A stretch of DNA of 64,000 bases, taken from positions 62,001 through 126,000 of the forward strand of contig NZ_JBKFGH010000002.1 of NCBI RefSeq assembly GCF_051233475.1. The letters run 5' to 3'. The number at the start of each line of letters is the position of its first letter. The stretch's first letter is position 1. The notes beneath the pieces are model-generated. The model worked only from the letters and a program-made list of their open reading frames with translations, was not told where the DNA came from and did not search any database. Both the position numbers and the translations under genes were made by a program. Source of the stretch: Bacillus_BU sp051233475. Its GTDB lineage: Bacteria; Bacillota; Bacilli; Bacillales; Cytobacillaceae. This document shows, piece after piece, positions 8,823 to 17,346 of the stretch.

Positions 8823-9584
8823 TCAAAAATTCATTCGTGATTGTCCACCATCGACATTAATGCTGGCTCCGACAATCCAAGAAGCTTTTTCTGAAGCCAG
8901 GAACGCTGTGACATTTGCAATCTCCTCAACAGTGCCAAATCGCCCGGCCGGAATTTCCTTCTTAACAAACTCCCTAATTCCAACAGGATCGGCATCAAGT
9001 CGTTTTTTCCAATTCCCTGATTCATGGAGAATACTCCCCGGAGCTATGCTGTTCACGCGAATCCCAAAAGGGATCATCTCGTCTGCGAAAGATTTTGTAA
9101 AACTGATAAGGGCGGCTTTGGCGTTATTATAGGTTACCTTGCCGCCACTCTCTCTTCCAAAAACAGACGTAATATTGATGATCGAGCCGCTTCCGGATAC
9201 CTTCATATGTTCAGCAGCCATTTTGCTTAAATGTACCGCTGAAAAATAATTCAGCTCCATTGCCTCATAAAATAAGTCCATTGAGGTTTTCATCGCATTA
9301 GCTCCGTTGCTTCCACCAGCATTATTAATTAAGATATCGATGGTGCCCTTTTCTTTGATAAAAGCCTTAATCAGCTCTTCTCGCTCACCCTCATTTAAAA
9401 TATCAGCTTTAAAAATAGATACATTCCCGCCTAATTCTTCTTTCGCCTTTTCCAAGAATTCAATTCCTCGAGCAACAATTGAAACGTTTGCTCCTTCGGA
9501 AATAAATGCTTCAGCAATTGCCTTGCCAATCCCCTTGGAACCGCCAGTTATGAGCACATTTTTACCTTGTAATTGTAAATCCAT
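8823..9584 (-). CDS. Short-chain dehydrogenase/reductase of the glucarate region
   Basis: The product is 253 residues. The NAD(P)-binding motif is TGGSKGIG (residues 12-19), with the NNAG motif, catalytic Ser near SIINITS, and YNNAK (YxxxK). The start is ATG 9584 behind GTGGGGGGTTATT; the longer frame has no such site. It is the last gene of the glucarate region but is separated from the regulator gene by a MITE copy, so its promoter may be disrupted or supplied by the repeat. Its substrate is unknown; a sugar acid or semialdehyde is a guess from context only. Confidence 0.8.
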   Translation of the reverse strand: MDLQLQGKNVLITGGSKGIGKAIAEAFISEGANVSIVARGIEFLEKAKEELGGNVSIFKADILNEGEREELIKAFIKEKGTIDILINNAGGSNGANAMKTSMDLFYEAMELNYFSAVHLSKMAAEHMKVSGSGSIINITSVFGRESGGKVTYNNAKAALISFTKSFADEMIPFGIRVNSIAPGSILHESGNWKKRLDADPVGIREFVKKEIPAGRFGTVEEIANVTAFLASEKASWIVGASINVDGGQSRMNF

Positions 9585-9619
9585 AATAACCCCCCACAAG
9601 TAAAAAGAATTTTCAAATT

Positions 9620-9803
9620 GGCTGTGTTAAATTTGTCTGTTGATTTCCTCTCTAGGTGCTCCCTTTCCGCGGGGGAGTTCGGGAGCCTCCTCGGCGCTTT
9701 AGCGCCTGTGGGGTCTCCCGTAACACCTTCTCCCGCAGGAGTCTCGCACCTTCCGTTCCAATCAACAGAGTGTTCTAAATCAACATTACTCTTTAACACA
9801 GCC
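9620..9803 (-). mobile_element. MITE-like 184-bp repeat, copy 1
   Basis: The element is bounded by perfect 12-bp terminal inverted repeats GGCTGTGTTAAA (9620-9631) and TTTAACACAGCC (9792-9803). It is GC-rich inside with nested palindromes (for example GGCGCTTTAGCGCC). It carries no transposase. It closely matches copy 2 at 11863-12045 in opposite orientation. Related GC-rich palindromic repeats are, from memory, common in Bacillaceae intergenic DNA. No clear target-site duplication is visible. Confidence 0.8.
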
Positions 9804-9822
9804 TTTAAAATTTAGAATTATT

Positions 9823-9850
9823 AAAAAAACCCTATCGTATTGATAAGGTT
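9823..9850 (-). terminator. Terminator of the GntR-family regulator gene
   Basis: On the minus strand ACCTTATC-AATAC-GATAGGGT (one mismatch) runs into seven Ts. It lies 14 bp past the regulator stop. Confidence 0.65.
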
Positions 9851-9859
9851 GGACCAATT
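9845..9859. promoter_or_regulatory. GGT-nnn-ACC operator-like site upstream of the SDR gene
   Basis: AAGGTTGGACCAATT has the FadR-subfamily core. Without the inserted 184-bp MITE it would lie about 80 bp upstream of the SDR start. It overlaps the regulator's terminator arm, which weakens the call. Confidence 0.3.
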
Positions 9860-9863
9860 CCAT

Positions 9864-10565
9864 TTATTCAAAATTGTAATGCTGTAATACCTTTTTTCGG
9901 ACATAATCTAAATGACGATACATTTGCTGAAAAGCTTCAAGAGGATCCCGCTTTACTAAAGCCTCGTAAATAGCTGAATGGTGCTGTACGGTTAAATCCC
10001 GTTCACGATATTTTATTTGGCTGTCAATTTTTCGATGTGTTATCAATAACGAATCGATCATTCCTTCAACAATAGGATTATCTGCACTTAAAGCAATTAT
10101 TCGGTGAAATTCCCGGTCTGCTTCTCCGTAATTGTTGTCCTCACTGTTTGCGATAAAATCAATCGTCTTTTTTAATCTTGATAGCTGGTCATCATCAATC
10201 TTTTTTGCTGCAATGGTAATTAACCCTAATTCTAATGCCATCCGAGCTTCTAAAATAGCCGGCATATTGTCAGCGGCCAAAGCAAGCATAACGGAAAAAG
10301 GATGGCTGTCAATTTTATTGTTAAAAAACGTCCCTTCTCGAGTTTTGCGAGTAATAACTCCTAGCGTCTCAAGGGAACTAAGTGCTTCACGAAGCACCGG
10401 TCTGCTGACATCAAGTTCTTCTAAAAGCTCCATTTCGGTTGGCAATTTATCTCCTGGTTTCAATTGCCCACTCGTTAAAAGCTGGACAATGCGTTCCAAA
10501 ACTTGCTTTGATAATGTATTTCGATTAACTGATTCAACTGAAAATCTTTTAGGAGACTCCTCCAT
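9864..10565 (-). CDS. GntR-family transcriptional regulator, FadR (FCD) subfamily
   Basis: The product is 233 residues. The N-terminal winged helix (about 15-80) has KQVLERIVQLLTSGQLKPGD and ELDVSRPVLREALSSLETLG, the classic GntR recognition helix. The C-terminal FCD all-helical ligand domain contains Asp/His residues of the metal site (EADREFHRIIA, HHSAIYEAL). FCD regulators usually sense organic or sugar acids and bind xGT-nnn-ACx palindromes. Repeated sites of this form upstream of the lyase, cdaR and permease genes make it the likely regulator of this region (inference). The start has AAGGAGCGAG upstream. Confidence 0.88.
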   Translation of the reverse strand: MEESPKRFSVESVNRNTLSKQVLERIVQLLTSGQLKPGDKLPTEMELLEELDVSRPVLREALSSLETLGVITRKTREGTFFNNKIDSHPFSVMLALAADNMPAILEARMALELGLITIAAKKIDDDQLSRLKKTIDFIANSEDNNYGEADREFHRIIALSADNPIVEGMIDSLLITHRKIDSQIKYRERDLTVQHHSAIYEALVKRDPLEAFQQMYRHLDYVRKKVLQHYNFE

Positions 10566-10593
10566 TTTCTCGCTCCTTAATTATTACAATTTA

Positions 10594-10608
10594 TTTGTTA
10601 GACTAATT
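10594..10608. promoter_or_regulatory. Candidate autoregulatory operator of the GntR regulator
   Basis: TTTGTTAGACTAATT fits the TGT-nnn-ACt form of the other sites and lies about 30 bp upstream of the regulator start, in an AT-rich promoter-like stretch. Confidence 0.35.
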
Positions 10609-10625
10609 ATATTATAACAAAAAAA

Positions 10626-10655
10626 TTGCAAAAAGCTGCCAATGTAACGGCAGCT
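10626..10655 (-). terminator. Terminator of the glycerate kinase gene
   Basis: Arms AGCTGCC (10634-10640) and GGCAGCT (10649-10655) are followed on the minus strand by TTTT. Confidence 0.7.
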
Positions 10656-10670
10656 CACTAAATTGTCATC

Positions 10671-11801
10671 TTATTTTATCCTTAATATCCTGCAAACATT
10701 TTCGGTCGCAAACGCTAGATTTTCTTCTCCTAAAGCAAGTGCCTCATCTAATGAAGTGACTCCCTTAAGTATACCTACTATGGAAGAAAATCCATTTTCA
10801 TACAACGGTTCGACACCTTTTCCAATCCGGCCGGCGAAGGCGATGACCGGGACTGAATGTTTTTTGGCAATTGAAGCTACACCAAATGGTGTTTTACCAA
10901 ATAATGTTTGTCCGTCAATACTCCCTTCCCCAGTAAAAACAAAATCTGCTCCAATGATCCGTTGCTCAAGTCCAGTATACTCAATCACAAGCTCGACGCC
11001 TTTTCTTAAACGGGCATTTAAGAAAGCCATCAAACCTGCCCCAAGACCACCTGCAGCTCCAGCTCCCTCTGCATCCGCGATATCAATGGCTAGTTCTTTT
11101 TTGATCATTTCAGCATAATGAGCCAGGTTTTGGTCGAGCTGTACTACCATATCAGGAGTAGCGCCCTTTTGTGGTCCAAATATGGCCGATGCACCGTTGG
11201 CTCCAATTAGAGGATTAGTAACGTCACAAGCAACATCAATTTGGACATCTTTGATTCTTTTATCTAATCCACTTATATCAATTGTGCGTAATTGATTTAG
11301 AGCCCCCCCACCCCATGAAAGCTCTGCACCGTTTTGGTCCTTAAATGAAACACCAAGGGCTTGCAGCATTCCTACTCCACCGTCATTGGTTGCACTACCG
11401 CCAATGCCGATAAGAATTCTAGTTACTCCATTGTCTAGAGCTTGTTTAATTAGCTGCCCTGTCCCATAGGTGGTGGTAACGAGCGGATTTCTTTGTTCCT
11501 TATTGATCAATTCAATTCCGCTGGCACTTGCCATTTCAATAATTGCAGTTTTTTCCTTCTTTAATAAGCCAAACTCAGCGTTCACTTTTTGTCCTAATGG
11601 ACCTATTACTTCCGTTTTGATTAATTCACCATTTTCCATGCTAACTAACGATTCAACTGTTCCTTCTCCACCGTCAGCCATTGGAACGATTTCACATTCA
11701 GCATTCGGAAATACTGCTAGAATGCCTTTTTTCATAGCAAGAGCTGCATTTTTCGCCGAAATACTTTCTTTAAATGAATCAGGCGCCAAGACAAACCTCA
11801 T
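10671..11801 (-). CDS. garK: Glycerate kinase (GarK/GlxK family)
   Basis: The product is 376 residues. It phosphorylates D-glycerate, giving 2-phosphoglycerate in this family, at the end of the glucarate/galactarate route. Family hallmarks are APDSFKESISA at the N-terminus, MADGGEGTVESL, IGIGGSATNDGGVGMLQALG, and a glycine-rich run with GAAGGLGAGL. The C-terminal part contains FTGEGSIDGQTLFGKTP. Start ATG 11801 is preceded by AAAGGACCG; an upstream in-frame start lacks a ribosome site and would add unrelated residues. It is flanked by the GntR regulator and a MITE copy. Confidence 0.93.
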   Translation of the reverse strand: MRFVLAPDSFKESISAKNAALAMKKGILAVFPNAECEIVPMADGGEGTVESLVSMENGELIKTEVIGPLGQKVNAEFGLLKKEKTAIIEMASASGIELINKEQRNPLVTTTYGTGQLIKQALDNGVTRILIGIGGSATNDGGVGMLQALGVSFKDQNGAELSWGGGALNQLRTIDISGLDKRIKDVQIDVACDVTNPLIGANGASAIFGPQKGATPDMVVQLDQNLAHYAEMIKKELAIDIADAEGAGAAGGLGAGLMAFLNARLRKGVELVIEYTGLEQRIIGADFVFTGEGSIDGQTLFGKTPFGVASIAKKHSVPVIAFAGRIGKGVEPLYENGFSSIVGILKGVTSLDEALALGEENLAFATENVCRILRIK

Positions 11802-11862
11802 AACAATCGGTCCTTTACATAGATTAAAATCTTCTAACACTTAATAAATCGTTTTAAAAATA

Positions 11863-12045
11863 GGCTGTGTTAAAGAACAATGTTAATTTTGAACACTCTG
11901 TTGATTGGAGCGGAAGGTGCGAGACTCCTGCGGGAGAAGGTGTCACGGGAGACCCCACAGGCGCTATGCGCCGAGGAGGCTCCCGGACTCCCCCGCGGAA
12001 AGCGAGCACCTGGAGCGGAAATCAACAGCTAAATTTAACAGAGCC
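11863..12045 (+). mobile_element. MITE-like 184-bp repeat, copy 2
   Basis: Left end GGCTGTGTTAAA (11863-11874) and right end TTTAACAGAGCC (one mismatch to the ideal inverted repeat). The internal sequence, including GGTGCGAGACTCCTGCGGGA, closely matches copy 1 in the opposite orientation. It carries no coding capacity beyond spurious short frames. The two copies bracket garK and the GntR gene. Confidence 0.8.
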
Positions 12046-12105
12046 AAAAACACATAAATTCCTTCTATTAATATATCAATGAAATCGTTTTCTTAAAAGG
12101 TAAGG

Positions 12106-12137
12106 GTGACCTTGACAGCCACCCTATTTTTTATAAA
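12106..12137. terminator. Hairpin downstream of gudD
   Basis: Arms AGGGTG and CACCCT enclose ACCTTGACAGC; a T-run is on the plus side (ATTTTTTAT) and a weaker one on the minus side. It separates gudD from the MITE and garK. Confidence 0.5.
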
Positions 12138-12158
12138 AATCATCCAGCATAAGTTTTT

Positions 12159-13511
12159 TTATCGGACAAGACAAGGACGTTTGTTATCAAACTTCCAGCC
12201 TGGAATTAAGAACTGCATTCCAACAGCATCATCACGAGATCCTAATCCCATATTGTTATAAACCTCATGAGCTTTTAATACTTGGTCCATATCAATTTCA
12301 ATTCCTAAGCCTGGCTTATCGGGAACAGTGATGTCACCGTCAACAATCTTAAATGGCTCCTTCGTCAGGCGCTCAAGACCTTCCTGCCAAATCCAGTGTG
12401 TGTCGATTGCCGTAATTTCACCAGGAGCTGCTGCAGCAACATGTGTGAACATTGCTAAGGAGATATCAAAATGATTGTTCGAGTGTGAGCCCCATGTTAG
12501 GCCCCATTCATTGCACATTTGGGCAACACGTACTGAACCTTGCATGGTCCAGAAGTGTGGGTCAGCTAGTGGGATATCTACTGATTGTAGAGAAAAGGTA
12601 TGTCCCATTTGACGCCAATCCGTTGCAATCATGTTCGTTGCAGTTGGAAGTCCAGTCTGTCTTCTGAACTCTGCCATTATTTCACGTCCAGAATAACCGT
12701 TTTCTGCTCCACATGGATCTTCAGCATATGCCAGAACATCTTTCAAACTGTTACCGACTTCAACTGCTTCAGCTAACGACCAAGCTCCATTTGGATCAAG
12801 TGTGATTCTTGCATCTGGGAAGCGCTCTTTTAATGCACGAACAGCTTTAGCTTCTTCTTTTCCTGCAAGAACTCCACCTTTTAATTTGAAATCCTTAAAT
12901 CCGTACAGCTTGTGAGAAGCTTCAGCTAACTTTACTACAGCTTCAGGAGTTAATGCTTCCTCATGGCGAATTCGGTACCACTCTTCACTTGCCTCAGGAT
13001 TGCTGTAATAAGGTAGATCTGTTTTATTACGATCTCCAATAAAGAATAGATAGCCAAGTGTTTTTACTTTGTCACGCTGCTGTCCTTCACCTAATAATGC
13101 GGCTACAGGAACATTCAAATGCTTTCCTAATAAATCCAAAAGAGCTGCCTCAATGGCTGTTACCGCATGAATGGTAATTCTCAAATCAAAGGTTTGTAAA
13201 CCACGGCCGCCAGAATCACGACCAGCAAAAGTTTTTCGAACATTATTTAGGATATTATTATAATTTCCAATAGAAGCTCCGACAACTAGCGGCTTAGCAT
13301 CTTCTAGTGTTTTGCGAATCCCTTCACCGCCTGGGACTTCCCCAACACCGACATTTCCGTTACTGTCCTTTAGAATAATTATATTTCTGGTAAAGTACGC
13401 TCCATGAGCCCCACTAAGATTAAGCAGCATACTATCATAACCAGCAACAGGATAAACATCCATTTCAGTAACAACAGGAGTAAGATTAGTTAAGTTCTGT
13501 ACTGTTTTCAT
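12159..13511 (-). CDS. gudD: Glucarate dehydratase
   Basis: The product is 450 residues, the usual length for this enolase-superfamily enzyme. It dehydrates D-glucarate to 5-dehydro-4-deoxyglucarate. Visible features are FKLKGGVL (catalytic Lys pair region), ITLDPNGAW with the first metal ligand, AEDPCGAENGYSGRE, TNMIATDWRQM, and GSHSNNHFDISLAM containing the catalytic His. Start ATG 13511 is behind CTAGGAGAATTCCC. The gene lies in the order lyase, permease, garR, gudD on one strand, consistent with one operon. Confidence 0.96.
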   Translation of the reverse strand: MKTVQNLTNLTPVVTEMDVYPVAGYDSMLLNLSGAHGAYFTRNIIILKDSNGNVGVGEVPGGEGIRKTLEDAKPLVVGASIGNYNNILNNVRKTFAGRDSGGRGLQTFDLRITIHAVTAIEAALLDLLGKHLNVPVAALLGEGQQRDKVKTLGYLFFIGDRNKTDLPYYSNPEASEEWYRIRHEEALTPEAVVKLAEASHKLYGFKDFKLKGGVLAGKEEAKAVRALKERFPDARITLDPNGAWSLAEAVEVGNSLKDVLAYAEDPCGAENGYSGREIMAEFRRQTGLPTATNMIATDWRQMGHTFSLQSVDIPLADPHFWTMQGSVRVAQMCNEWGLTWGSHSNNHFDISLAMFTHVAAAAPGEITAIDTHWIWQEGLERLTKEPFKIVDGDITVPDKPGLGIEIDMDQVLKAHEVYNNMGLGSRDDAVGMQFLIPGWKFDNKRPCLVR

Positions 13512-13561
13512 TGGGAATTCTCCTAGTAAAATAGATTTAGTTATCATATTTTATAACATTG

Positions 13562-13578
13562 AATGGGTTGGACCTTCA
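13562..13578. promoter_or_regulatory. GGT-nnn-ACC operator-like site between garR and gudD
   Basis: GGTTGGACC is the central core (13567-13575 region) with weak flanking symmetry, about 55 bp upstream of gudD. It is identical in its core to the site at 9845-9859. Confidence 0.3.
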
Positions 13579-13610
13579 TTTAATCCAAAGTCCCACATCA
13601 GCTAATGATA

Positions 13611-14498
13611 TTAACGTTTTACTTCCACGTTAGCTAATTTTTCATAGTATTTTAAAAGACTGCTATGGTCTTCAAGTTCATGACCATCAACCTTCAAGGC
13701 GTACATCATTTCTAAAACCGCTGCAGTTAACGGAGCTGGAGCACCGAATTCATGGCTAGTTTCGATTGCATTTAATAAATCCTTAATGTGCAAATTGATT
13801 CGGAAACCAGGGTTGAAGTTGCGATCCAACATCATTGGCGCCTTTGCATCTAGAACGGTACTTCCTGCTAAACCGCCGCGGATTGCTTCGTATACAGCTT
13901 CTGGATTCACGCCAGCTTTTTGAGCTAAAACAAATGCTTCAGATACTGCCGCAATGTTCAGCGCTACGATAATTTGGTTAGCAAGCTTCGTTACGTTACC
14001 TGCACCAATTTCACCAACATGAACGACAGATCCAGCCATTGCTGCTAAGACATCTTTCACTTCTTCAAATACTTCCTTCTTACCGCCAACCATGACAGAG
14101 ATCGTTCCATCAATAGCCTTTGGCTCTCCACCGCTGACAGGAGCATCTAACATATCCACGCCTTTTTCTGCTAATGCTTTAGACACTTCTTGCGAAGCAG
14201 CAGGTGCAATGGAACTCATGTCAACATAAATCAATCCGTCACGTGCACCTTCAATTAGTCCGTTTTCACCCAGCGCAACAGCTTTTACGTTTGGAGAGTT
14301 TGGAAGCATGGTAATGACAATATCCGCTTTTTGAGCGATTGCCTTTGGAGTTGTTTCTACTTCTGCCCCTAATTGTTCTAGTTCTTGAACAGCACCCTTA
14401 TTGAAATCACTAACAATCAACTGATAGCCAGCTTTAATTAAGTTTTTACTCATAGGCTTACCCATAATTCCTAAACCAATAAATCCAATTTTCTTCAT
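13611..14498 (-). CDS. garR: 2-Hydroxy-3-oxopropionate (tartronate semialdehyde) reductase
   Basis: The product is 295 residues, a beta-hydroxyacid dehydrogenase. It reduces tartronate semialdehyde to glycerate. The N-terminal Rossmann motif is IGFIGLGIMGKPMSKNL. The substrate motif is DAPVSGGEPKA, the catalytic Lys is in GNVTKLANQIIVA, and KDLLNAIETSHEFGAPAPLT is in the C-terminal domain. The ribosome site is GTAGGAGTGAAG. Its presence implies tartronate semialdehyde is formed in the pathway, which matters for interpreting the lyase at 16005-16901. Confidence 0.94.
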   Translation of the reverse strand: MKKIGFIGLGIMGKPMSKNLIKAGYQLIVSDFNKGAVQELEQLGAEVETTPKAIAQKADIVITMLPNSPNVKAVALGENGLIEGARDGLIYVDMSSIAPAASQEVSKALAEKGVDMLDAPVSGGEPKAIDGTISVMVGGKKEVFEEVKDVLAAMAGSVVHVGEIGAGNVTKLANQIIVALNIAAVSEAFVLAQKAGVNPEAVYEAIRGGLAGSTVLDAKAPMMLDRNFNPGFRINLHIKDLLNAIETSHEFGAPAPLTAAVLEMMYALKVDGHELEDHSSLLKYYEKLANVEVKR

Positions 14499-14532
14499 AA
14501 TTTACTTCACTCCTACAAATTTTTTTATTAAA

Positions 14533-14556
14533 AGATAGGTATGAATGTGCCTATCT
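14533..14556 (-). terminator. Hairpin between the GntP permease and garR
   Basis: Arms AGATAGG (14533-14539) and CCTATCT (14550-14556). A second GC-rich pair CGGGCAG/CTGCCCG brackets 14581-14629. Both lie within the operon, so partial termination or mRNA processing is plausible. Confidence 0.5.
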
Positions 14557-14648
14557 TATTTAGAAATTTTGAAACCATGGCGGGCAGCAAACTCCCAGCT
14601 GACTGAGACATATAATGATTTACTGCCCGGTTGACTCAAAAGATGGTA

Positions 14649-15974
14649 TTATCCAATAAACATATTTAGGATTAATACACCGATCAAACCAAGGATGCCT
14701 AGCGCGGTAGTATAGGTTGTTCTAACTTTTATTGCATCTGTGACCGTTAAGTTAAGGAATTCCTTAAACATCCAGAAACCTGGGTCTGTTACGTGAGAGA
14801 ACGCAACACTTCCACAAGAAACAGCTAGTACCATTAACTCCATTGGAATTCCTGACGCTTGAGCGATTGGCAGTACAACACCAGCAGCTGTCATAACAGC
14901 AACCGTTGCTGAACCAAGAGCGATACGTAATAGAGCAGCAATAAGCCAAGCAAGAATGATTGGAGACATAGCCCAGTCATCTGTAATCAATTTGATATAA
15001 TCTGCAATTCCACCTTCTACTAGAATTGACTTAAATGCGCCCCCTGCACCAATAACCAAAAGGATCATTGCCATCGGCTTAACAGCATCGGAGCAAGACT
15101 TCATTACATCTTTTAAAGGGCGACCAATTCTTGGTCCTAGCAGCCACATAGAGATTAAGAGGCCAATTAATAATGCCGTTTCTGATGCACCAATGAAACT
15201 CATAATGTGTCTGAAACCATTATCTTCTGGTAAGAATATTGTGTTAACAGCATCAATAGCAATAAGTACTACTGGAATAAGAGCAACGAAAAGACTTACT
15301 CCAAATGATGGCAATTCTTCTTCTTTAAACTGTTTGGTCGAAACAAGTCCCTCTGGAATAGTTGGATTAATTTTTTTGAAGAATGGAACTCTTGTCCAAG
15401 TATAGGCAATGAATGTAGCTACAGGTATAGCAATAAATAATCCGTATAAAAGAGTTAATCCCATATCGGCTTCGAACACGCCAACAACAGCTGCTGGTCC
15501 CGGATGTGGCGGGAGAAAACTATGAGTAGTAGATAACCCGATTGCCATTGGTAAAGCAATCCATAAAAGATTTAATTTTGTTTGACGAACAAGAACGAAT
15601 ACAAGTGGAATTAATAACACAAACGCTACTTCAAAGAACATGGTAACGCCAAGAACAAAGGCAGTAATCAAGATTGCAAGCTGAACACGTTTTATTCCCA
15701 TTTTGTTCACCAAGCTAGTAGCAATACGTTGTGCAGCACCCGCATCAGCGAGAACTGTTCCAAGCATAGCTCCGATCCCTACGATAAGGGCAGTACCCGA
15801 CAACTGGCCTCCAAGACCATCACCAATGACTTCCCAAATTTGTTCCATTGGCATACCTACAAGGAAACCAACAAATATAGAAGTCAAGATTAGCGCTATG
15901 AACCCGTTCATTTTTAGAGGGATCATTAAGATTAATAAAAGGACAACTGCTAATGCAACATACAATAATGGCAT
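14649..15974 (-). CDS. GntP-family sugar acid permease
   Basis: The product is 441 residues with about 12 membrane helices. GntP-family traits are MNGFIALILTSIFVGFLVGM, GIGAMLGTVLADAGAAQRIA, the FLPPHPGPAAV loop, and GSATVAVMTAAGVVLP. These symporters import gluconate and related sugar acids; genomic position makes glucarate or galactarate the likely substrate (inference). Start ATG 15974 is chosen because AGGAAG lies eight bases upstream; the GTG three codons earlier is less well placed. Confidence 0.9.
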   Translation of the reverse strand: MPLLYVALAVVLLLILMIPLKMNGFIALILTSIFVGFLVGMPMEQIWEVIGDGLGGQLSGTALIVGIGAMLGTVLADAGAAQRIATSLVNKMGIKRVQLAILITAFVLGVTMFFEVAFVLLIPLVFVLVRQTKLNLLWIALPMAIGLSTTHSFLPPHPGPAAVVGVFEADMGLTLLYGLFIAIPVATFIAYTWTRVPFFKKINPTIPEGLVSTKQFKEEELPSFGVSLFVALIPVVLIAIDAVNTIFLPEDNGFRHIMSFIGASETALLIGLLISMWLLGPRIGRPLKDVMKSCSDAVKPMAMILLVIGAGGAFKSILVEGGIADYIKLITDDWAMSPIILAWLIAALLRIALGSATVAVMTAAGVVLPIAQASGIPMELMVLAVSCGSVAFSHVTDPGFWMFKEFLNLTVTDAIKVRTTYTTALGILGLIGVLILNMFIG

Positions 15975-16004
15975 GTTATACACTTCCTTCTAAATGTGAG
16001 TAAG

Positions 16005-16901
16005 TTAGTTTGTTTGATATAGCTCTAAATCTTTAAGTACATTTTCTAATTGTTTTCGGCTTTCAGGACTCATTTCTGCTGCAGGTGCAAATGAATAGCC
16101 AACGTCAACCCCAACCATTCTTAAGCCTTCTTTTAATACAACTGGGAAAGTCGCTTTATCAACTGCAAGTCGTAGAGGAGCCAATTTGAATTGCAATTCT
16201 AATGATTTTTTATAATCACCGGCTACGAATGTATTGTAGATATCTGCTACTAATTTTGGTGCGATGTTTGCCGTACTCGCAATCGCCCCGGTACCACCAT
16301 GACAAAGTCCTGCATAAATTAGCGTATCTCTTCCAGCAAGAACAGAAAATGAATCCCGATCTGTTACGCGAAGATATTCGGCAAGCTTCGTCATATCTCC
16401 ACTGCTGTCTTTAATCCCGATGATATTATCGACCTTGCTTAATTCTGCACAAGTATTTACATCAATTTTTACCTGTGTTCGACCTTCATTCCCGTAAAGG
16501 ATAATTGGAAGATCTGTTGATTTTGCAATCGCTGTAAAATGATCAATTAATTCTGATTGCGTCGGAGTCATGAAATACGGCGTTAACACTGAAAGTGCTG
16601 ATACTCCACCTACTTCTTCTACCATCTTCGCAGTTTGGATACAATCACGTGTAGTGATTTCGCTGGCTCCGCAATACACAGGTACTCTTCCAGCAGTATG
16701 TTCTACTGTAATTTCAACAACACGTCTTTTTTGTTCATTTGTTAATCCATAAATTTCTCCGCTGCTTCCTAAAATAAACAGCCCATGTACTCCTCCTGCA
16801 ATGGTGTAATCAATTACTCGTCTTAGTGCATCTTCCATTAAATTCCCATTCTTATCTAACGGTGTTACTAATGCGGGGATGACCCCTGTTGGTTTAAACA
16901 T
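16005..16901 (-). CDS. DapA-family lyase of the glucarate pathway (dehydratase or aldolase)
   Basis: The product is 298 residues of the DHDPS/NAL (beta/alpha)8 family. The Schiff-base Lys164 is in GIKDSSGD, the catalytic-position Tyr136 in YGNEGR, and the carboxylate-binding loop LGSSGE near residue 45. In many Bacillaceae the matching gene is 5-dehydro-4-deoxyglucarate dehydratase, which gives 2-oxoglutarate semialdehyde. Here no semialdehyde dehydrogenase or GarL-type aldolase is present, but GarR and GarK are. An aldolase giving pyruvate and tartronate semialdehyde is therefore at least as likely. The ribosome site is AAGGAGGAGTC. It is the first gene of the operon. Confidence 0.88.
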   Translation of the reverse strand: MFKPTGVIPALVTPLDKNGNLMEDALRRVIDYTIAGGVHGLFILGSSGEIYGLTNEQKRRVVEITVEHTAGRVPVYCGASEITTRDCIQTAKMVEEVGGVSALSVLTPYFMTPTQSELIDHFTAIAKSTDLPIILYGNEGRTQVKIDVNTCAELSKVDNIIGIKDSSGDMTKLAEYLRVTDRDSFSVLAGRDTLIYAGLCHGGTGAIASTANIAPKLVADIYNTFVAGDYKKSLELQFKLAPLRLAVDKATFPVVLKEGLRMVGVDVGYSFAPAAEMSPESRKQLENVLKDLELYQTN

Positions 16902-16972
16902 TGTTGACTCCTCCTTGATCTTCCTATTACTTCAGAGACACTATTTTTAGGCTTTCTTAAGAAAACACTATT

Positions 16973-16988
16973 TGTGAACAACTTCACA
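16973..16988. promoter_or_regulatory. Fnr/Crp-type box upstream of the glucarate operon
   Basis: TGTGAACAACTTCACA is a perfect TGTGA-N6-TCACA palindrome, the Bacillus Fnr consensus. Its centre is 79 bp upstream of the lyase start. A second palindrome TTTCTTAAGAAA follows at 16953-16964. Confidence 0.5.
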
Positions 16989-17118
16989 TATTTTTTGTCA
17001 ATAAAAGACTATTACTTGATTTTCACTGTTTTCACGATAGTAATCTCATAATAATCTTTATTTCTTCACTATATATGCGAAAGTTATTACAAATAAGAGA
17101 AATGCGAAGGTTCATTTA

Positions 17119-17132
17119 ATTGTAAGACAAAT
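17119..17132. promoter_or_regulatory. TTGTnnnACAA operator-like site facing the glucarate operon
   Basis: ATTGTAAGACAAAT contains the perfect palindrome TTGT-AAG-ACAA. Read on the minus strand it overlaps a possible -10 element TACAAT. The identical 11-bp core occurs at 17375-17385 (reversed) and 19982-19992. Confidence 0.55.
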
Positions 17133-17346
17133 TTACAAGTAATTTTCTTCACACAACTATCGTAAACGGTTCTTACGAAAAAATCTTCGTTCATCCAAAT
17201 AAAGTTTATCGGCATTTTGTTAGTCATTTGAACAAAAGAATGTTTAGGTCCCTGATGATCTAGGAAGTAAAAACGTAAGTCAAGTGACTTTATTTTTACG
17301 GTTAATCATCTAAATTTTGAACTCTGTCACCGTTTTTAATTTTTCT

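Noticed and set aside
9548..12082. Short open frames across the two MITE copies
   Set aside because: They follow the repeat sequence, occur in both orientations and have no ribosome sites.
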